Shown in pieces: positions 45,885-55,458 of a stretch of DNA of 64,000 bases (positions within the stretch are counted from its first letter, which is position 1; each line of letters starts with the position of its first letter). This DNA comes from IIICB1 sp035968095 (GTDB taxonomy: Bacteria; Cyanobacteriota; Cyanobacteriia; Cyanobacteriales; SIO1D9), in NCBI GenBank assembly GCA_035968095.1, contig JAWQFW010000001.1, positions 1 to 64,000 on the forward strand. The letters are read 5' to 3'. The position numbers and the translations under genes were made by a program. The notes below the pieces were generated by a model, which saw only the letters and a program-made list of their open reading frames with translations, had not been told where the DNA came from and did no database searches.

Positions 45885-46501
45885 GTTTCCATTAATTCAA
45901 CTTCCGAAGAAGTCAGAAGTGGTACCAGCCAACCCGCAATCTTTGGAAATTGTACTGGGTTTCCATTAATTCAACTTCCGAAGAAGTCAGAAGTTTTTCA
46001 GATCAGTCTCTCGGACGGTCCTTTGTGGCTGTTTCCATTAATTCAACTTCCGAAGAAGTCAGAAGTCGCGAGGTGTCCGTTCCTCAACCCTACGGTTTAC
46101 CGTTTCCATTAATTCAACTTCCGAAGAAGTCAGAAGAGAAAATTTTGAAGTTCTTGCCATAATTCCTGCCCAAAGTTTCCATTAATTCAACTTCCGAAGA
46201 AGTCAGAAGATCTTTATGGCGTCAGATAAAGATTATAAAACCCTTAAGTTTCCATTAATTCAACTTCCGAAGAAGTCAGAAGAGTGGGCCTTTTATTATG
46301 AACTCGAAGGTGTCATTTTCGTTTCCATTAATTCAACTTCCGAAGAAGTCAGAAGAGTTCAGTGGAAGGTAGTCTGGATTACCCGTACTTTATAGTTTCC
46401 ATTAATTCAACTTCCGAAGAAGTCAGAAGCCCAGTGGGGACGATCATCTCCCTGGAGGTGCGGATGGTTTCCATTAATTCAACTTCCGAAGAAGTCAGAA
46501 G
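45885..46501 (-). CRISPR. CRISPR array 4: 9 repeats of 35 bp, 8 spacers
   Basis: Repeats start at 45885, 45959, 46031, 46102, 46175, 46248, 46321, 46395 and 46467. On the plus strand each begins GTTTCCATTAATTCAACTTC and ends in GTCAGAAG. It differs from array 3 only in the last bases (TTGG or TTAG against TCAG). The array is read on the minus strand from the leader at 46502 toward RT-cas1. Spacers are 36-39 bp, and two contain strong inverted repeats. Confidence 0.97.
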
Positions 46502-46720
46502 AGGGTCGATCTAGAACCCGCTTACTGAAAGGATTATAACCTAGTAAAATTCCGGGGGTCAAGTCAGTAGCCGAGTAATTGAGAATAAGTGTCATTAATT
46601 GCCTCACTTGAAAGCTTGAAAGTCATACACTGACTGGGGTTGGTAGCACTCGACGCAAGAATGGGCATTTCAGCGATTCTTAGACTCCCTCGAAAATGAG
46701 GATGAAAGAAAGCCCGACAA
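46502..46720 (-). promoter_or_regulatory. Leader of CRISPR array 4
   Basis: Starts AGGGTCGATCTAGAACCCGC and has AGGATTATAACCTAGTAAAA and TTCCGGGGGTCAAG. It is clearly homologous to the leader of array 3 at 38126-38330, including the TTTCAGCGATT phrase near 46670. The shared block points to duplication of an array-leader unit. Confidence 0.8.
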
Positions 46721-46768
46721 AGCGGGCTAGATGAGTTTTCCTCTCTTTTTCAAGTCGCTTGAGCATCG

Positions 46769-46969
46769 TCATTTGGACTCAGATGGCGATTTTGACTCCG
46801 TGGAAGGGTCAAAAATAACGGCAAAAGTTGCACTGGGGATTAACCTTTGTAAGACTTGTAGATGAGCAAGTGCATCGTTACGTCGGCGAAATTTGGCTAC
46901 TACTTGGTTTTGGAAGTTAGGGAAGTTTCGCACAATTCGCCAGGGATACAATTGCTCAATATAAGTCAT
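46769..46969 (-). CDS. Small conserved-looking protein of unknown function
   Basis: A 66-residue protein, MTYIEQLYPWRIVRNFPNFQ, then VVAKFRRRNDALAHLQVLQRL and a polar end. GGAGGAAACC stands before the ATG, a good ribosome site. The RRRNDA-AHLQ-L pattern looks like a short single-domain cyanobacterial protein, but I cannot name it. It lies between array 4's leader and the kinase-WYL gene, divergent from the latter. Confidence 0.55.
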   Translation of the reverse strand: MTYIEQLYPWRIVRNFPNFQNQVVAKFRRRNDALAHLQVLQRLIPSATFAVIFDPSTESKSPSESK

Positions 46970-47186
46970 GGTTTCCTCCTGTGTTTGTCGAGCCTTTTGC
47001 TTTTGCGCCTGGTTGTACTTTAATTAAGTTATTTTCACGGAAACAGGTCGGGTTGCTTTTGACTTTTCGAGACAAATGTGATACAGAATTAGAGCCAGAA
47101 ATTAGATTTGTGATTCGCACAGAAAAAGCATGGTTGAGGTTAGCCCTGACTTATAGTGAATTTAGCTAGTTATTAATTCTGGTTAG

Positions 47187-49286
47187 ATGTCGAATAAACG
47201 CTTGTGTCATTTTCTTATCGGTATTCCGGGTAGTGGAAAGTCTACTTTTGCTAGTCAACTGGTGGGGTTGTTACCTGATGCTGAAATTGTTTCTACGGAT
47301 AGGATACGGGAACAATTATACGGTGCGGAAACGATTCAAGGAAGTTGGGAGGAAATTGAGAGGGAGGTGCTAGTTCAATTTGCCGCCCAGATCGCTAGGG
47401 ATCGGGATATAATTTATGATGCGACTAATGCTAAACGCTGTTATCGGCTGGAAATGGTGCGAAAGTTGGCTGATTTCGAGCTAGAATTGATTGCGTGGTA
47501 TGTGGATACGGAAGTTAAGATTTGTCAGGAAAGGAATAAAAGGCGCGATCGTCAAGTACCAGAAGTGGTAATTGAGAGTATGGCAAAATCTTTGAAACGT
47601 TTTCCACCCATCCCAGCAGAAGGATTTACTGTTGTCAATCGAGTTGATTTTAGTCAAAAAGAGTTCGATTTACAAACTCTAATTCAAAAAATACCACAGC
47701 AAATATCGCGCACTTCAATTAACCGTCATAATCGTACCCATCACAGTCAAATTCAATTACACGAATATTCTCGATTAATCGACTTTGAACGCTTATTGCA
47801 TCTAATTTCCCTAATTTTACGTTATCCCGGTATCGGTGCAATGCACGTTAACCAACCGGAAACTTTCGTCGAGATTTTCGGTCAGGTTCCGCCAATTAAA
47901 ACAGAAATATCAGAAATTAGTTTATTTGTCAAGCATTTCGCCGGAAAAGTGTATAGCGAAGAAAAGTATCTCGCGAGGGACTTAGAATGGTTAAAACAAA
48001 ATCACTTTCTTCAGCTAATTTCTCCTCAAAAACTTAATCAAGTTAACTCTCAACCAGAGTCTAACGAATTAGAACTAAATTTACTCAACGAAGCCAATTT
48101 CGTTACTCATCAATATTCCGACATCAAACCATTTCAAAGATTACTAAAAACTCTTCGCTTTCTGATTTATAATCCTTTTTTGTGCCACTCAGAACTTTCT
48201 ATTCAAGAAAACTTAATCGAGCAAATGAGTTGCGCCGAAAAATCTAACTTTTTTTCTCGCAACAACCTCCGTAAAGACATCGAAAAAATCCTCAAACCTT
48301 ATCGAATTTTACCAGAAAAACCTTTGCGAAGTGGCTATTATGTAGGAACAGCAATTTTCAGTCCACGAGAACTCCAAAAAATATTTCGCTTAGTACAATC
48401 TCAAACTCATCATTTAGATAACCCGATAGAATTAGAAATTTACGAGGCGCTTCGCGAGAGAATGGAAGCTAGTCAACTGCTAACTGAAACTGATACTTAT
48501 CCAGTACGAATAATTGGAACAAGAGCAATTGTTAACAGTGAAAAACTACCATTATCAGCTTTAGCTAAAAACCCCGAACGAGTTGAACGAGCAATTGAAA
48601 CTGGAGAGTTGCTCGAACTAAATCGCTTTCCGGGAGTTGGTAAGTTTGCGGTGGATAAGGAAGGATTTTTTCAAGCTTATCCTTTACAATTAGTGTTTCA
48701 TAATATTGCTTGGTATTTAGGATTTGAAATTGTGAGCGGTAACGAGGACAAATTATTAAGATTTGAGCGTTTAGATCGACTATTTTCAGGAAAAAATACG
48801 GGTCAAAATCGTCCTGATCTTGAGCAAAAAAAAGCTGGTCAAAGATTAATGAAATTGTATGCAGCAACACCGGGAATTTATTTAGGAAGTAGTGCTAGTG
48901 AACAGCGAAAATATCTGAGTAGTAAAAAGGCGGTGAGAGCGAGTGTGGAGATTCTGGTAGAGTTATGGATAAGTGACCGGATTTTTCGTTTTGTCAGTGA
49001 AGGTACTCAGCGCTTTCCAGTTGGGAAAATGAAGATGTCACCACCAAAGGACAAAAATAGTTTTACTCTTGACAAATTTTTGTTTATACTATCGGAAACT
49101 GGAGATGAGCGCTTTCCCAATCGGTTACAAGTAACGTTACCAAAGTGGTCGTTGTCAGATGTTGATTTAAAGCGTTGGATTTTAGGGTTTGATGGGGAAG
49201 TTAAGGTGGTGAAACCTGCTGAATATGCGGAATACTTTTTTACCGCAGCAAAAGCTATTTGTGCTGCTTATTCAGGAGATAATTGA
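47187..49286 (+). CDS. P-loop kinase (polynucleotide-kinase-like) fused to WYL-domain regulator
   Basis: A 699-residue fusion. Residues 1-160 form a P-loop kinase: Walker A GIPGSGKST (12-20), STDRIREQLYG, IIYDATNAKR and RNKRRDRQVPEVVI, as in bacterial polynucleotide kinase/AAA_33 proteins. The rest carries helical segments, a possible winged helix around residues 380-460, and a WYL-type domain ending ERFPNRLQVTLPKWSLSDVDL with the closing YAEYFFTAAKAICAAY. WYL proteins often regulate CRISPR and other defence loci by sensing nucleotides. The kinase half could phosphorylate RNA or DNA ends. Location beside the RT-Cas1 island suggests control of, or processing for, that locus. Confidence 0.72.
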   Translation: MSNKRLCHFLIGIPGSGKSTFASQLVGLLPDAEIVSTDRIREQLYGAETIQGSWEEIEREVLVQFAAQIARDRDIIYDATNAKRCYRLEMVRKLADFELELIAWYVDTEVKICQERNKRRDRQVPEVVIESMAKSLKRFPPIPAEGFTVVNRVDFSQKEFDLQTLIQKIPQQISRTSINRHNRTHHSQIQLHEYSRLIDFERLLHLISLILRYPGIGAMHVNQPETFVEIFGQVPPIKTEISEISLFVKHFAGKVYSEEKYLARDLEWLKQNHFLQLISPQKLNQVNSQPESNELELNLLNEANFVTHQYSDIKPFQRLLKTLRFLIYNPFLCHSELSIQENLIEQMSCAEKSNFFSRNNLRKDIEKILKPYRILPEKPLRSGYYVGTAIFSPRELQKIFRLVQSQTHHLDNPIELEIYEALRERMEASQLLTETDTYPVRIIGTRAIVNSEKLPLSALAKNPERVERAIETGELLELNRFPGVGKFAVDKEGFFQAYPLQLVFHNIAWYLGFEIVSGNEDKLLRFERLDRLFSGKNTGQNRPDLEQKKAGQRLMKLYAATPGIYLGSSASEQRKYLSSKKAVRASVEILVELWISDRIFRFVSEGTQRFPVGKMKMSPPKDKNSFTLDKFLFILSETGDERFPNRLQVTLPKWSLSDVDLKRWILGFDGEVKVVKPAEYAEYFFTAAKAICAAYSGDN

Positions 49287-49530
49287 GGTTGTTTTTTTGT
49301 TGGTGAATCTAGGTTTAAGATAGCTTTTTGTTATACGCTTATGACTGTAACTTAGTAAAAATATTCAAATTGATTTGTGTATTTAATTATGTATGGCAAA
49401 AATAACTAAACGTTCCAAAAATATGTCTAATTTTGTAAATTCTTATTGACTAGGAAACAAAGATTAGTCAAAATCAAAAAAACTAGCTCGATACAAGGAT
49501 AAGATTTTTCTGAAAAACTAACGGTTAACA

Positions 49531-49968
49531 TCAGGGATAATCATCAAAGTCGATGACTCGGTTTTGATAAAGTTGCTGGAGAATTTCGGCTAGTTGGATT
49601 CCAACGGTGAGAAAATCAAACAGTGAGAGTTTTTCCTTTGGATATTTTGCCAAAGAAACATACCCTTCATCGGGCATTACTAAAGCGTAACCGTTACCGT
49701 GGGTTAAGAGTGCTAGGGGTTTGACGATTCCGGGTAAATCGAGGTTTATGGCAATCGTATATTGGTTGCGAAACTGTAGCAATTGCGAGAAACTGGGATA
49801 TTCGTGGCGCAGAAATTTGATGACGACGGGGAGACAGTCGCTCAGGCGAGTGTCGCGATCAACGAAGGTACGTCTACTTTGGTAAAGAGTTTTACCAAGG
49901 TGATAGCCAGCAAGAGTAGTCATTGTGATTCGGGGGTAAGGACGCTGTTTTGATGTTGCGTCGCTCAT
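49531..49968 (-). pseudogene. Truncated N-terminus of a giant Ser/Thr-kinase-type sensor protein
   Basis: From Met at 49923 the frame reads MTTLAGYHLGKTLYQSRRTF, VVIKFLRHEYPSFSQL and GIVKPLALLTHGNGYALVM. This is the kinase N-lobe of the large cyanobacterial proteins that join a Ser/Thr-kinase-like domain, an AAA ATPase and a histidine kinase. It stops after LAEILQQLYQNRVIDFDDYP, exactly where the HKDIKP catalytic loop should begin. The remaining part of over 1000 residues is not found downstream. It is a dead remnant. Confidence 0.7.
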
Positions 49969-50175
49969 CGCTTTACTACATTGATCTTAATCACAATATT
50001 TTTTGTCAAGGTTGGCTGGAGATGGAATTGCTTTTGCTATTTTACTCTCCCTTTGAGCGTAAATCCTGGCTCGAAAATAAGTTTTTGGACTTCTTCTCAA
50101 ACGACGAACAAATCAAAAAAGAGGGTGCAAAATGCTCCCTCTCTCGCGAGAAATCTCTGCAAATTATTGCTAATT

Positions 50176-50421
50176 TTAGTAAGCCAGACCCATACTGCGA
50201 GTTGTTTCTGCCCCCAGATAGACGCGAATGCTTAAGAAATCTGTAGGACAAGCGGTTTCACAGCGCTTACAGCCCACGCAGTCTTCTGTACGTGGAGAAG
50301 AGGCAATTTGAGCAGCTTTACAGCCATCCCAAGGTACCATCTCTAGCACGTCTGTAGGACAAGCGCGGACGCATTGTGTACAGCCAATACAGGTATCGTA
50401 AATTTTGACTTGATGAGACAT
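50176..50421 (-). CDS. psaC: Photosystem I iron-sulfur subunit PsaC
   Basis: An 81-residue ferredoxin-like subunit that binds the FA and FB [4Fe-4S] clusters and passes electrons to ferredoxin at the stromal side of photosystem I. Two CxxCxxCxxxCP motifs are complete: CIGCTQCVRACP and CVGCKRCETACP. The end SMGLAY is the usual one. AAGGAGTT stands before the ATG. It is monocistronic, as usual. Confidence 0.99.
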   Translation of the reverse strand: MSHQVKIYDTCIGCTQCVRACPTDVLEMVPWDGCKAAQIASSPRTEDCVGCKRCETACPTDFLSIRVYLGAETTRSMGLAY

Positions 50422-50754
50422 TTACTATTAACTCCTTACCGAGTGTTCTCCGTTTAATACAGCTTTTGGCTGTAGGCTAGTTTACCTCTGCATTTAACCT
50501 CCATAACGCAAAAAGCCACAAACCGTTAAATTCCTTAACAAGTTAGCTGCAATTTAGAGGTTACATACCACGTTTCTACGTTAATGAGCAATTTTCGTTG
50601 ATCTTGATGAAGTGAGAGTCTAGGGGCTGGAGAAACTCACGCTGAATTGCCGATCATCTCGGTTGCAAGATTTGTCTGTTTTTATTCGCAATTTGAGAGA
50701 CGTAGCACTGCTACGTTTCTACACCCACAAAGTTAATTAATCACGAATCGAAGA
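50422..50754. other. Intergenic region between psaC and the hybrid kinase
   Basis: About 330 bp without a supported gene. It should carry the psaC promoter and 5' leader at the low end, and the 3' end of the kinase transcript at the high end. I see no strong terminator hairpin. Confidence 0.5.
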
Positions 50755-53700
50755 CTAAATTGCTTCCGCCTGCAACAATATCTCACCTTGAAGCATACGT
50801 TCGGCAGCATCGAGTAACTCCGGTTCTTTGTAAGGCTTAACAAAGTAACCTTTTGCCCCTTTATTTGCTGCTTTCTGCTGGTGTTTTTTCGCCCCACGAG
50901 AGGTAATCATTGCCACAGGTACTTGGGAAAGTTTTTCATCTTCTTGAAGCTTAGACAACAGTTTTAACCCATCCATACGAGGCATTTCAATATCGCAGAA
51001 GACGATATCAAAACCGAGATTGGAGTTGAGTTTTTCCCAAGCATCTTGACCATCGCGAGCTTGTTCTACTTGATAACCTGCTTTTTTAAACGTAGCTGAG
51101 AGCAGTTCGCGGACAACAACCGAGTCGTCAACAATGAGAACCTTAGTTTCGGACTTAGGAGGTAGTTCGTGAACAAAGCTAGGCGTTGCTGAGACAGTCG
51201 GTTGAGGTTTACTCTTACGGGTACTATTGGCTAATAAAACTTCGCCTTTAATCATGCGGTGGGCAGCATCGAGCAAAACTTCTTCGAGATAAGGTTTCGT
51301 AAAGTAACCGCTAGCGCCTTGTTGAGCGGCAACTTGGCGATGGCGTTCGGCTCCACGGGAGGTGAGCATGGCGATCGGAATTGAGGCGATTTCTGGGTCT
51401 TTTTGCATTCGAGACAAGAGTTCTAACCCGTCCATCCGGGGCATTTCAATGTCGCAAAAGACGATATCACAAGGTAAGCCAGAACTGAGTTTTTCCCAAG
51501 CTTCGTGACCATCGCGAGCTTGTTCGACGCGGTAACCTGATTTGCTGAAGGTGATCGAGAGGAGTTCGCGAACAGTGATTGAGTCATCGACAATCAAGAC
51601 TAATGGCTCGCTCTTAATCGCACTGGATTCGGGTGTTAAACTGGTTGTATCCTTTTGCCAGAGGATGTTTGCGCCATCTTTACGAATGCGTCCTTGGGAA
51701 ATATCGATGAGTTCAAGAACATCAGCGATCGCCATAACTCTCCCATCTCCGAGAACAGTTGCTCCGGCAATTCCTGGGGGTTTGGGAACCGGACCACTGA
51801 GTTGTTTAATCACGATTTCTTGTTCACCGAGAACTTGATCGACTTGAATCGCGAGTAAACTACCTGCACTACGCAAAATCACAATCGAAATTAAATCGTC
51901 TTCGCGTTTCCCTGCATAGTGCTGGCTTCTGCCAATTTGACGGTTGTAAGATAAGAGATCCGAGAGGGGTTGGAAGCTAAGTTGGCGATCGCGCCAAAAA
52001 ATCGTCTTCGTTCCCTCCGCAGTGAGCTGAATTTTATGGGGAGGGACATCGATCATATCTTCGACACCATCCATCGGAAAAGCGATCCGATTTTTGTTGC
52101 TGATGCAGCACAAAGCTTTACAAATACTCAGAGTTAAAGGTAAACGAATCGTAAACGTAGTTCCAACCCCCAGAGTAGAGTCGATATTAACTGTTCCACG
52201 AATGTCCTGGATATCAGTACGAATTACATCCATTCCCACGCCACGTCCGGCGATTTCATCAGCTTCGTCATTGGTACTGAAACCTGGATAAAATAGCAAT
52301 TCGTAAGTTTCGATGTTTGATAAGCTAGCGGCTTTGTTTTGAGTAATTAAGCCTTTTTCAATCGCTTTATTTTTCACCCGTTCTGGGTTAATTCCGGCTC
52401 CGTCATCGGAGACAGAAATTACGGTTTGGTTTCCTTGGTGAAAAGCACGAATCGTAATTTGACCTGCTGATGGCTTTCCTGCGGCTCGGCGTACTTCTTG
52501 GAGTTCGATTCCGTGATAGACTGCATTGGTAATCAGGTGTTTCATCGGGTCGGATATATGTTCAAGAATCATCTTGTCAATTAAGGTATCTCGACCTTCA
52601 ATATGCACAACTGCATCTTTATCCCATTGCTTTTTCTGTTTTAATTCTATACACCTGCGCTTGACTGCACTAATTAGATAATTAGCTTTTTCAGCAAAGG
52701 GAACCATGCGTGATTTAGTCAAGCCTTCTTGTAGTTGATTGGTGACTTGCTGCAAGATTCTGGCGACTTGGTTAATTTCGTCAACGAGAAACTCAATATC
52801 AGAGGTAGATTCTCGGACTCGGACAATTAACTCGATCATCTCTTGAGAGAGCAAATGGAAGCCTGTGAAGCGATCCATTTCCAGGGGGTCGTAATCGACT
52901 TGATGAGTGCGATCGCTTGAAGATCCTGAGCTAATATTGCTGACGGAACTGGTACTGCCGCGATCGTAGGAGTTACGATTAGCAAGTAAAGCACTTTCAA
53001 GTAGCGATCGCTCGTATAAGTCTTGCATTCTCCCACCTACGTCGCTTAGTTGTCCAACTTGATGCAACAAGTTATCTAAAAATTGGCGTAGTCTTTCTTC
53101 GTCTTGTTCGAGACTATTACGGTTAACGACTAACTCCCCTACCAGGTTACTCAAGTTATCCATTTGCTTAACTGGTACTTTCAGGGTTTGATCGCTGACT
53201 CGCGTTTGTCTGGAGGGACGCGGTACGGGGTTACTTACTGCGGACGATCCTCCCATTGTTTCCATTGCACCGAGTAAGGCTTCTACATCTGCAAAGTCTT
53301 CTTCCACCAAACTTTCACTATCTGTCTCGGTGTTAATTGCTTCTGCTTCTACTTCTGCTTCTCCTAACGCTGCAACCACTGCTGTTGCTGGTTGTTCTAG
53401 CCAAGCTGCTAACTTCTCAAAGTCACATTCCGTAGTCTCATTGAGTGCATTTGCTGAAGAGATCGGTTGATTCAGCATTAATTCTAGTTCATCGAAGCGA
53501 TCGAAATATTCGATGGATGCAATTTTCGTTTCAACTACTTCTGTGACTGGTTTGGTTGAACTGGTTACTTTTGGCTTACTAATTGGAGTTACTGCGGGCG
53601 TAGCTTCGTCAGCAAACAAGTCTGCTAAACTGTCTTTGAGAGTTTCTGATTTGTTAGATTCGGTGTTAGCTATTGCTAAGAGTTCGTTGAAATCGGTTGA

Positions 53701-55458
53701 TTCGTTGGCAACTGAATCGAACTCGCCAAATAATTCTTCTAAATCTCCTAGATTGGAACTTGTTTTACTTTCTTCAAGTTGAGAAGTTTCAAGTTCGAGA
53801 GAATTATTGCGGCTGTTGTTTTCTCTTTCGCCAAATAATTCATCTAATTCCTGACTCTCCTCGGTCACTAAATTATTGTTATTAATTAATTCGTCGCTGT
53901 TGTTAGTTTCTGGGGTTGGGGATAAGGAAAAGTCTTCTAATTCACCTAATGTTGCTGATTTGGGTTCACTTTCTGCTTCAAAAGAGAAATCTGCACCGAA
54001 TAAATCGCTCAAATCATCTGCTGAATTTGAGTTAGCTACTTCCGCTTTGTTTTCTCCTTCAAAAGAGAAGTCTGCACCGAATAAATCGTCTGTATCATCT
54101 ACTGAAGTCGAGTTCGCTACTTCTGCTGTTATTTCTCCTTCAAAAGAGAAGTCTGCACCGAATAAATCCTCCAGATCATCTGCTGAAGTCGAGTTCGCTA
54201 CTTCTGCTGTTGTTTCCGCTTCAAAAGAGAAGTCTGCACCAAATAAATCGCCTGTATCGTCTGCTGAGGTTGTACCTTCGTCAATTGCCAAAATCTCAGC
54301 TAAATCTTCTTCTTCTGGTTCTAAATCAGTTCTTGCTTGGCTAGGAGATTGCAATGGTTTTGCGGTTTTCTCTGCTCCGAATAGTTCGCTTAAATTTTGA
54401 TCTAAACTTTCACTGCTAGATGCTTCATTTTGGTTAAGATCGCCAAATAAATCAGCAAAATCTTCTTTTTCCGTTTCGAGGTCATCGCCGCTTTGTACTT
54501 GAGAATCTGTGAAAACTTCTTCGGTTTCAAAATCAGGTTCTTCACCTGCAAAAAGATCGGCTAAAGTATTTAATTCTGCCATTCCTACTTCCGGTTCGAC
54601 GGTAATTATTTGGCGATCTTTACTGATTACAGTGACTTTTACTGGTTCTGAATTTGCGGTAGTTGGTGCGGTTTTTAAGCTAGCCATTGCTTCGAGTTGC
54701 TGACTAGCTTTAATTTCGCTACTACGATTTGCAACTATTAATTCTGCTGCTTGTTTAATTTCTTTAACAACTATACTGGCTAGTTTGGAGGTAGAATTTT
54801 CAGGGTTAGCGATCGCCCCAGATGCGGTTTGTAATAATTCTACCCAGTTTTTCTGTCCTTGGCTGGCTCGGAGATTGGTGAGTTTCTGACAGTGTGTTTG
54901 CAGTTGGCTACGGTTTTCTGGTCGATCTTGCTGCTTAAATAGTTTCAGCATTGCGCGTAGTTCGAGCAAAACTTGTTTATGAAAGTTCTGCTGTTGGTTG
55001 GAAGCGCTGTTTTTGGGGGTTACTGGTTTACTACCACCGGAAGCAAGTTTTTTCAATTCCCGATCGATTTCTGGAAACAGTGGCTCAACTTCTGCCATTA
55101 ATGATTTTGCCACATTTTCCGGGATACTACCGATCTGTTGTAACTTTTCTAGGAGTTTGTCTAGCACTCCTACCACTTGCATTAATTTTGATTTTAGTGG
55201 TTCGTCAACTTTGACTGGCGATTCTTTGAGAAATTTGAAATAATCTTCGAGATGGAGGGCGGTTTTTTGAATGCTACCAAGATTTAACATTGCTGCTCCA
55301 CCTTTGATTGAGTGGGCTGCACGGTATACTTCTTGGGTAGATTCGGGATCTGCTAAGGTTTGGTCGATCTTGGTAATCCCGTCGGAGATTGTCTCGACGT
55401 ATTCTTTTGATTCTTCGAGAAAGTAACCTGTAATTTTTTGTAGTTGTTCTTGTTCCAT
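50755..55458 (-). CDS. CheA-type hybrid histidine kinase with two receiver domains
   Basis: A 1567-residue chemotaxis-type kinase, probably for pili/phototaxis as in cyanobacterial PilL-like systems. Domains in order: Hpt (AAHSIKGGAAML, phosphorylated H49), long acidic low-complexity region (about 280-740), dimerisation helices (KVPVKQMDNLSNLVGELVVNR), HATPase (ITNAVYHGIEL, DDGAGI, GRGVGMDV), CheW (DGRVMAIADVLELI) and two receiver domains with FCDIEMPRMDGL. The acidic region has four 28-residue repeats built on DDLxDLFGADFSFE. No other chemotaxis genes lie beside it in the window. Confidence 0.93.
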   Translation of the reverse strand: MEQEQLQKITGYFLEESKEYVETISDGITKIDQTLADPESTQEVYRAAHSIKGGAAMLNLGSIQKTALHLEDYFKFLKESPVKVDEPLKSKLMQVVGVLDKLLEKLQQIGSIPENVAKSLMAEVEPLFPEIDRELKKLASGGSKPVTPKNSASNQQQNFHKQVLLELRAMLKLFKQQDRPENRSQLQTHCQKLTNLRASQGQKNWVELLQTASGAIANPENSTSKLASIVVKEIKQAAELIVANRSSEIKASQQLEAMASLKTAPTTANSEPVKVTVISKDRQIITVEPEVGMAELNTLADLFAGEEPDFETEEVFTDSQVQSGDDLETEKEDFADLFGDLNQNEASSSESLDQNLSELFGAEKTAKPLQSPSQARTDLEPEEEDLAEILAIDEGTTSADDTGDLFGADFSFEAETTAEVANSTSADDLEDLFGADFSFEGEITAEVANSTSVDDTDDLFGADFSFEGENKAEVANSNSADDLSDLFGADFSFEAESEPKSATLGELEDFSLSPTPETNNSDELINNNNLVTEESQELDELFGERENNSRNNSLELETSQLEESKTSSNLGDLEELFGEFDSVANESTDFNELLAIANTESNKSETLKDSLADLFADEATPAVTPISKPKVTSSTKPVTEVVETKIASIEYFDRFDELELMLNQPISSANALNETTECDFEKLAAWLEQPATAVVAALGEAEVEAEAINTETDSESLVEEDFADVEALLGAMETMGGSSAVSNPVPRPSRQTRVSDQTLKVPVKQMDNLSNLVGELVVNRNSLEQDEERLRQFLDNLLHQVGQLSDVGGRMQDLYERSLLESALLANRNSYDRGSTSSVSNISSGSSSDRTHQVDYDPLEMDRFTGFHLLSQEMIELIVRVRESTSDIEFLVDEINQVARILQQVTNQLQEGLTKSRMVPFAEKANYLISAVKRRCIELKQKKQWDKDAVVHIEGRDTLIDKMILEHISDPMKHLITNAVYHGIELQEVRRAAGKPSAGQITIRAFHQGNQTVISVSDDGAGINPERVKNKAIEKGLITQNKAASLSNIETYELLFYPGFSTNDEADEIAGRGVGMDVIRTDIQDIRGTVNIDSTLGVGTTFTIRLPLTLSICKALCCISNKNRIAFPMDGVEDMIDVPPHKIQLTAEGTKTIFWRDRQLSFQPLSDLLSYNRQIGRSQHYAGKREDDLISIVILRSAGSLLAIQVDQVLGEQEIVIKQLSGPVPKPPGIAGATVLGDGRVMAIADVLELIDISQGRIRKDGANILWQKDTTSLTPESSAIKSEPLVLIVDDSITVRELLSITFSKSGYRVEQARDGHEAWEKLSSGLPCDIVFCDIEMPRMDGLELLSRMQKDPEIASIPIAMLTSRGAERHRQVAAQQGASGYFTKPYLEEVLLDAAHRMIKGEVLLANSTRKSKPQPTVSATPSFVHELPPKSETKVLIVDDSVVVRELLSATFKKAGYQVEQARDGQDAWEKLNSNLGFDIVFCDIEMPRMDGLKLLSKLQEDEKLSQVPVAMITSRGAKKHQQKAANKGAKGYFVKPYKEPELLDAAERMLQGEILLQAEAI

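Noticed and set aside
46981..47169. 62-codon frame before the kinase-WYL gene
   Set aside because: No domain and no good start context; kept only as a remark on its shared ending FVIRTEK.
53876..54400. 174-codon plus-strand frame opposite the hybrid kinase
   Set aside because: It is the antisense of the acidic repeat region; the kinase frame is clearly the real one.
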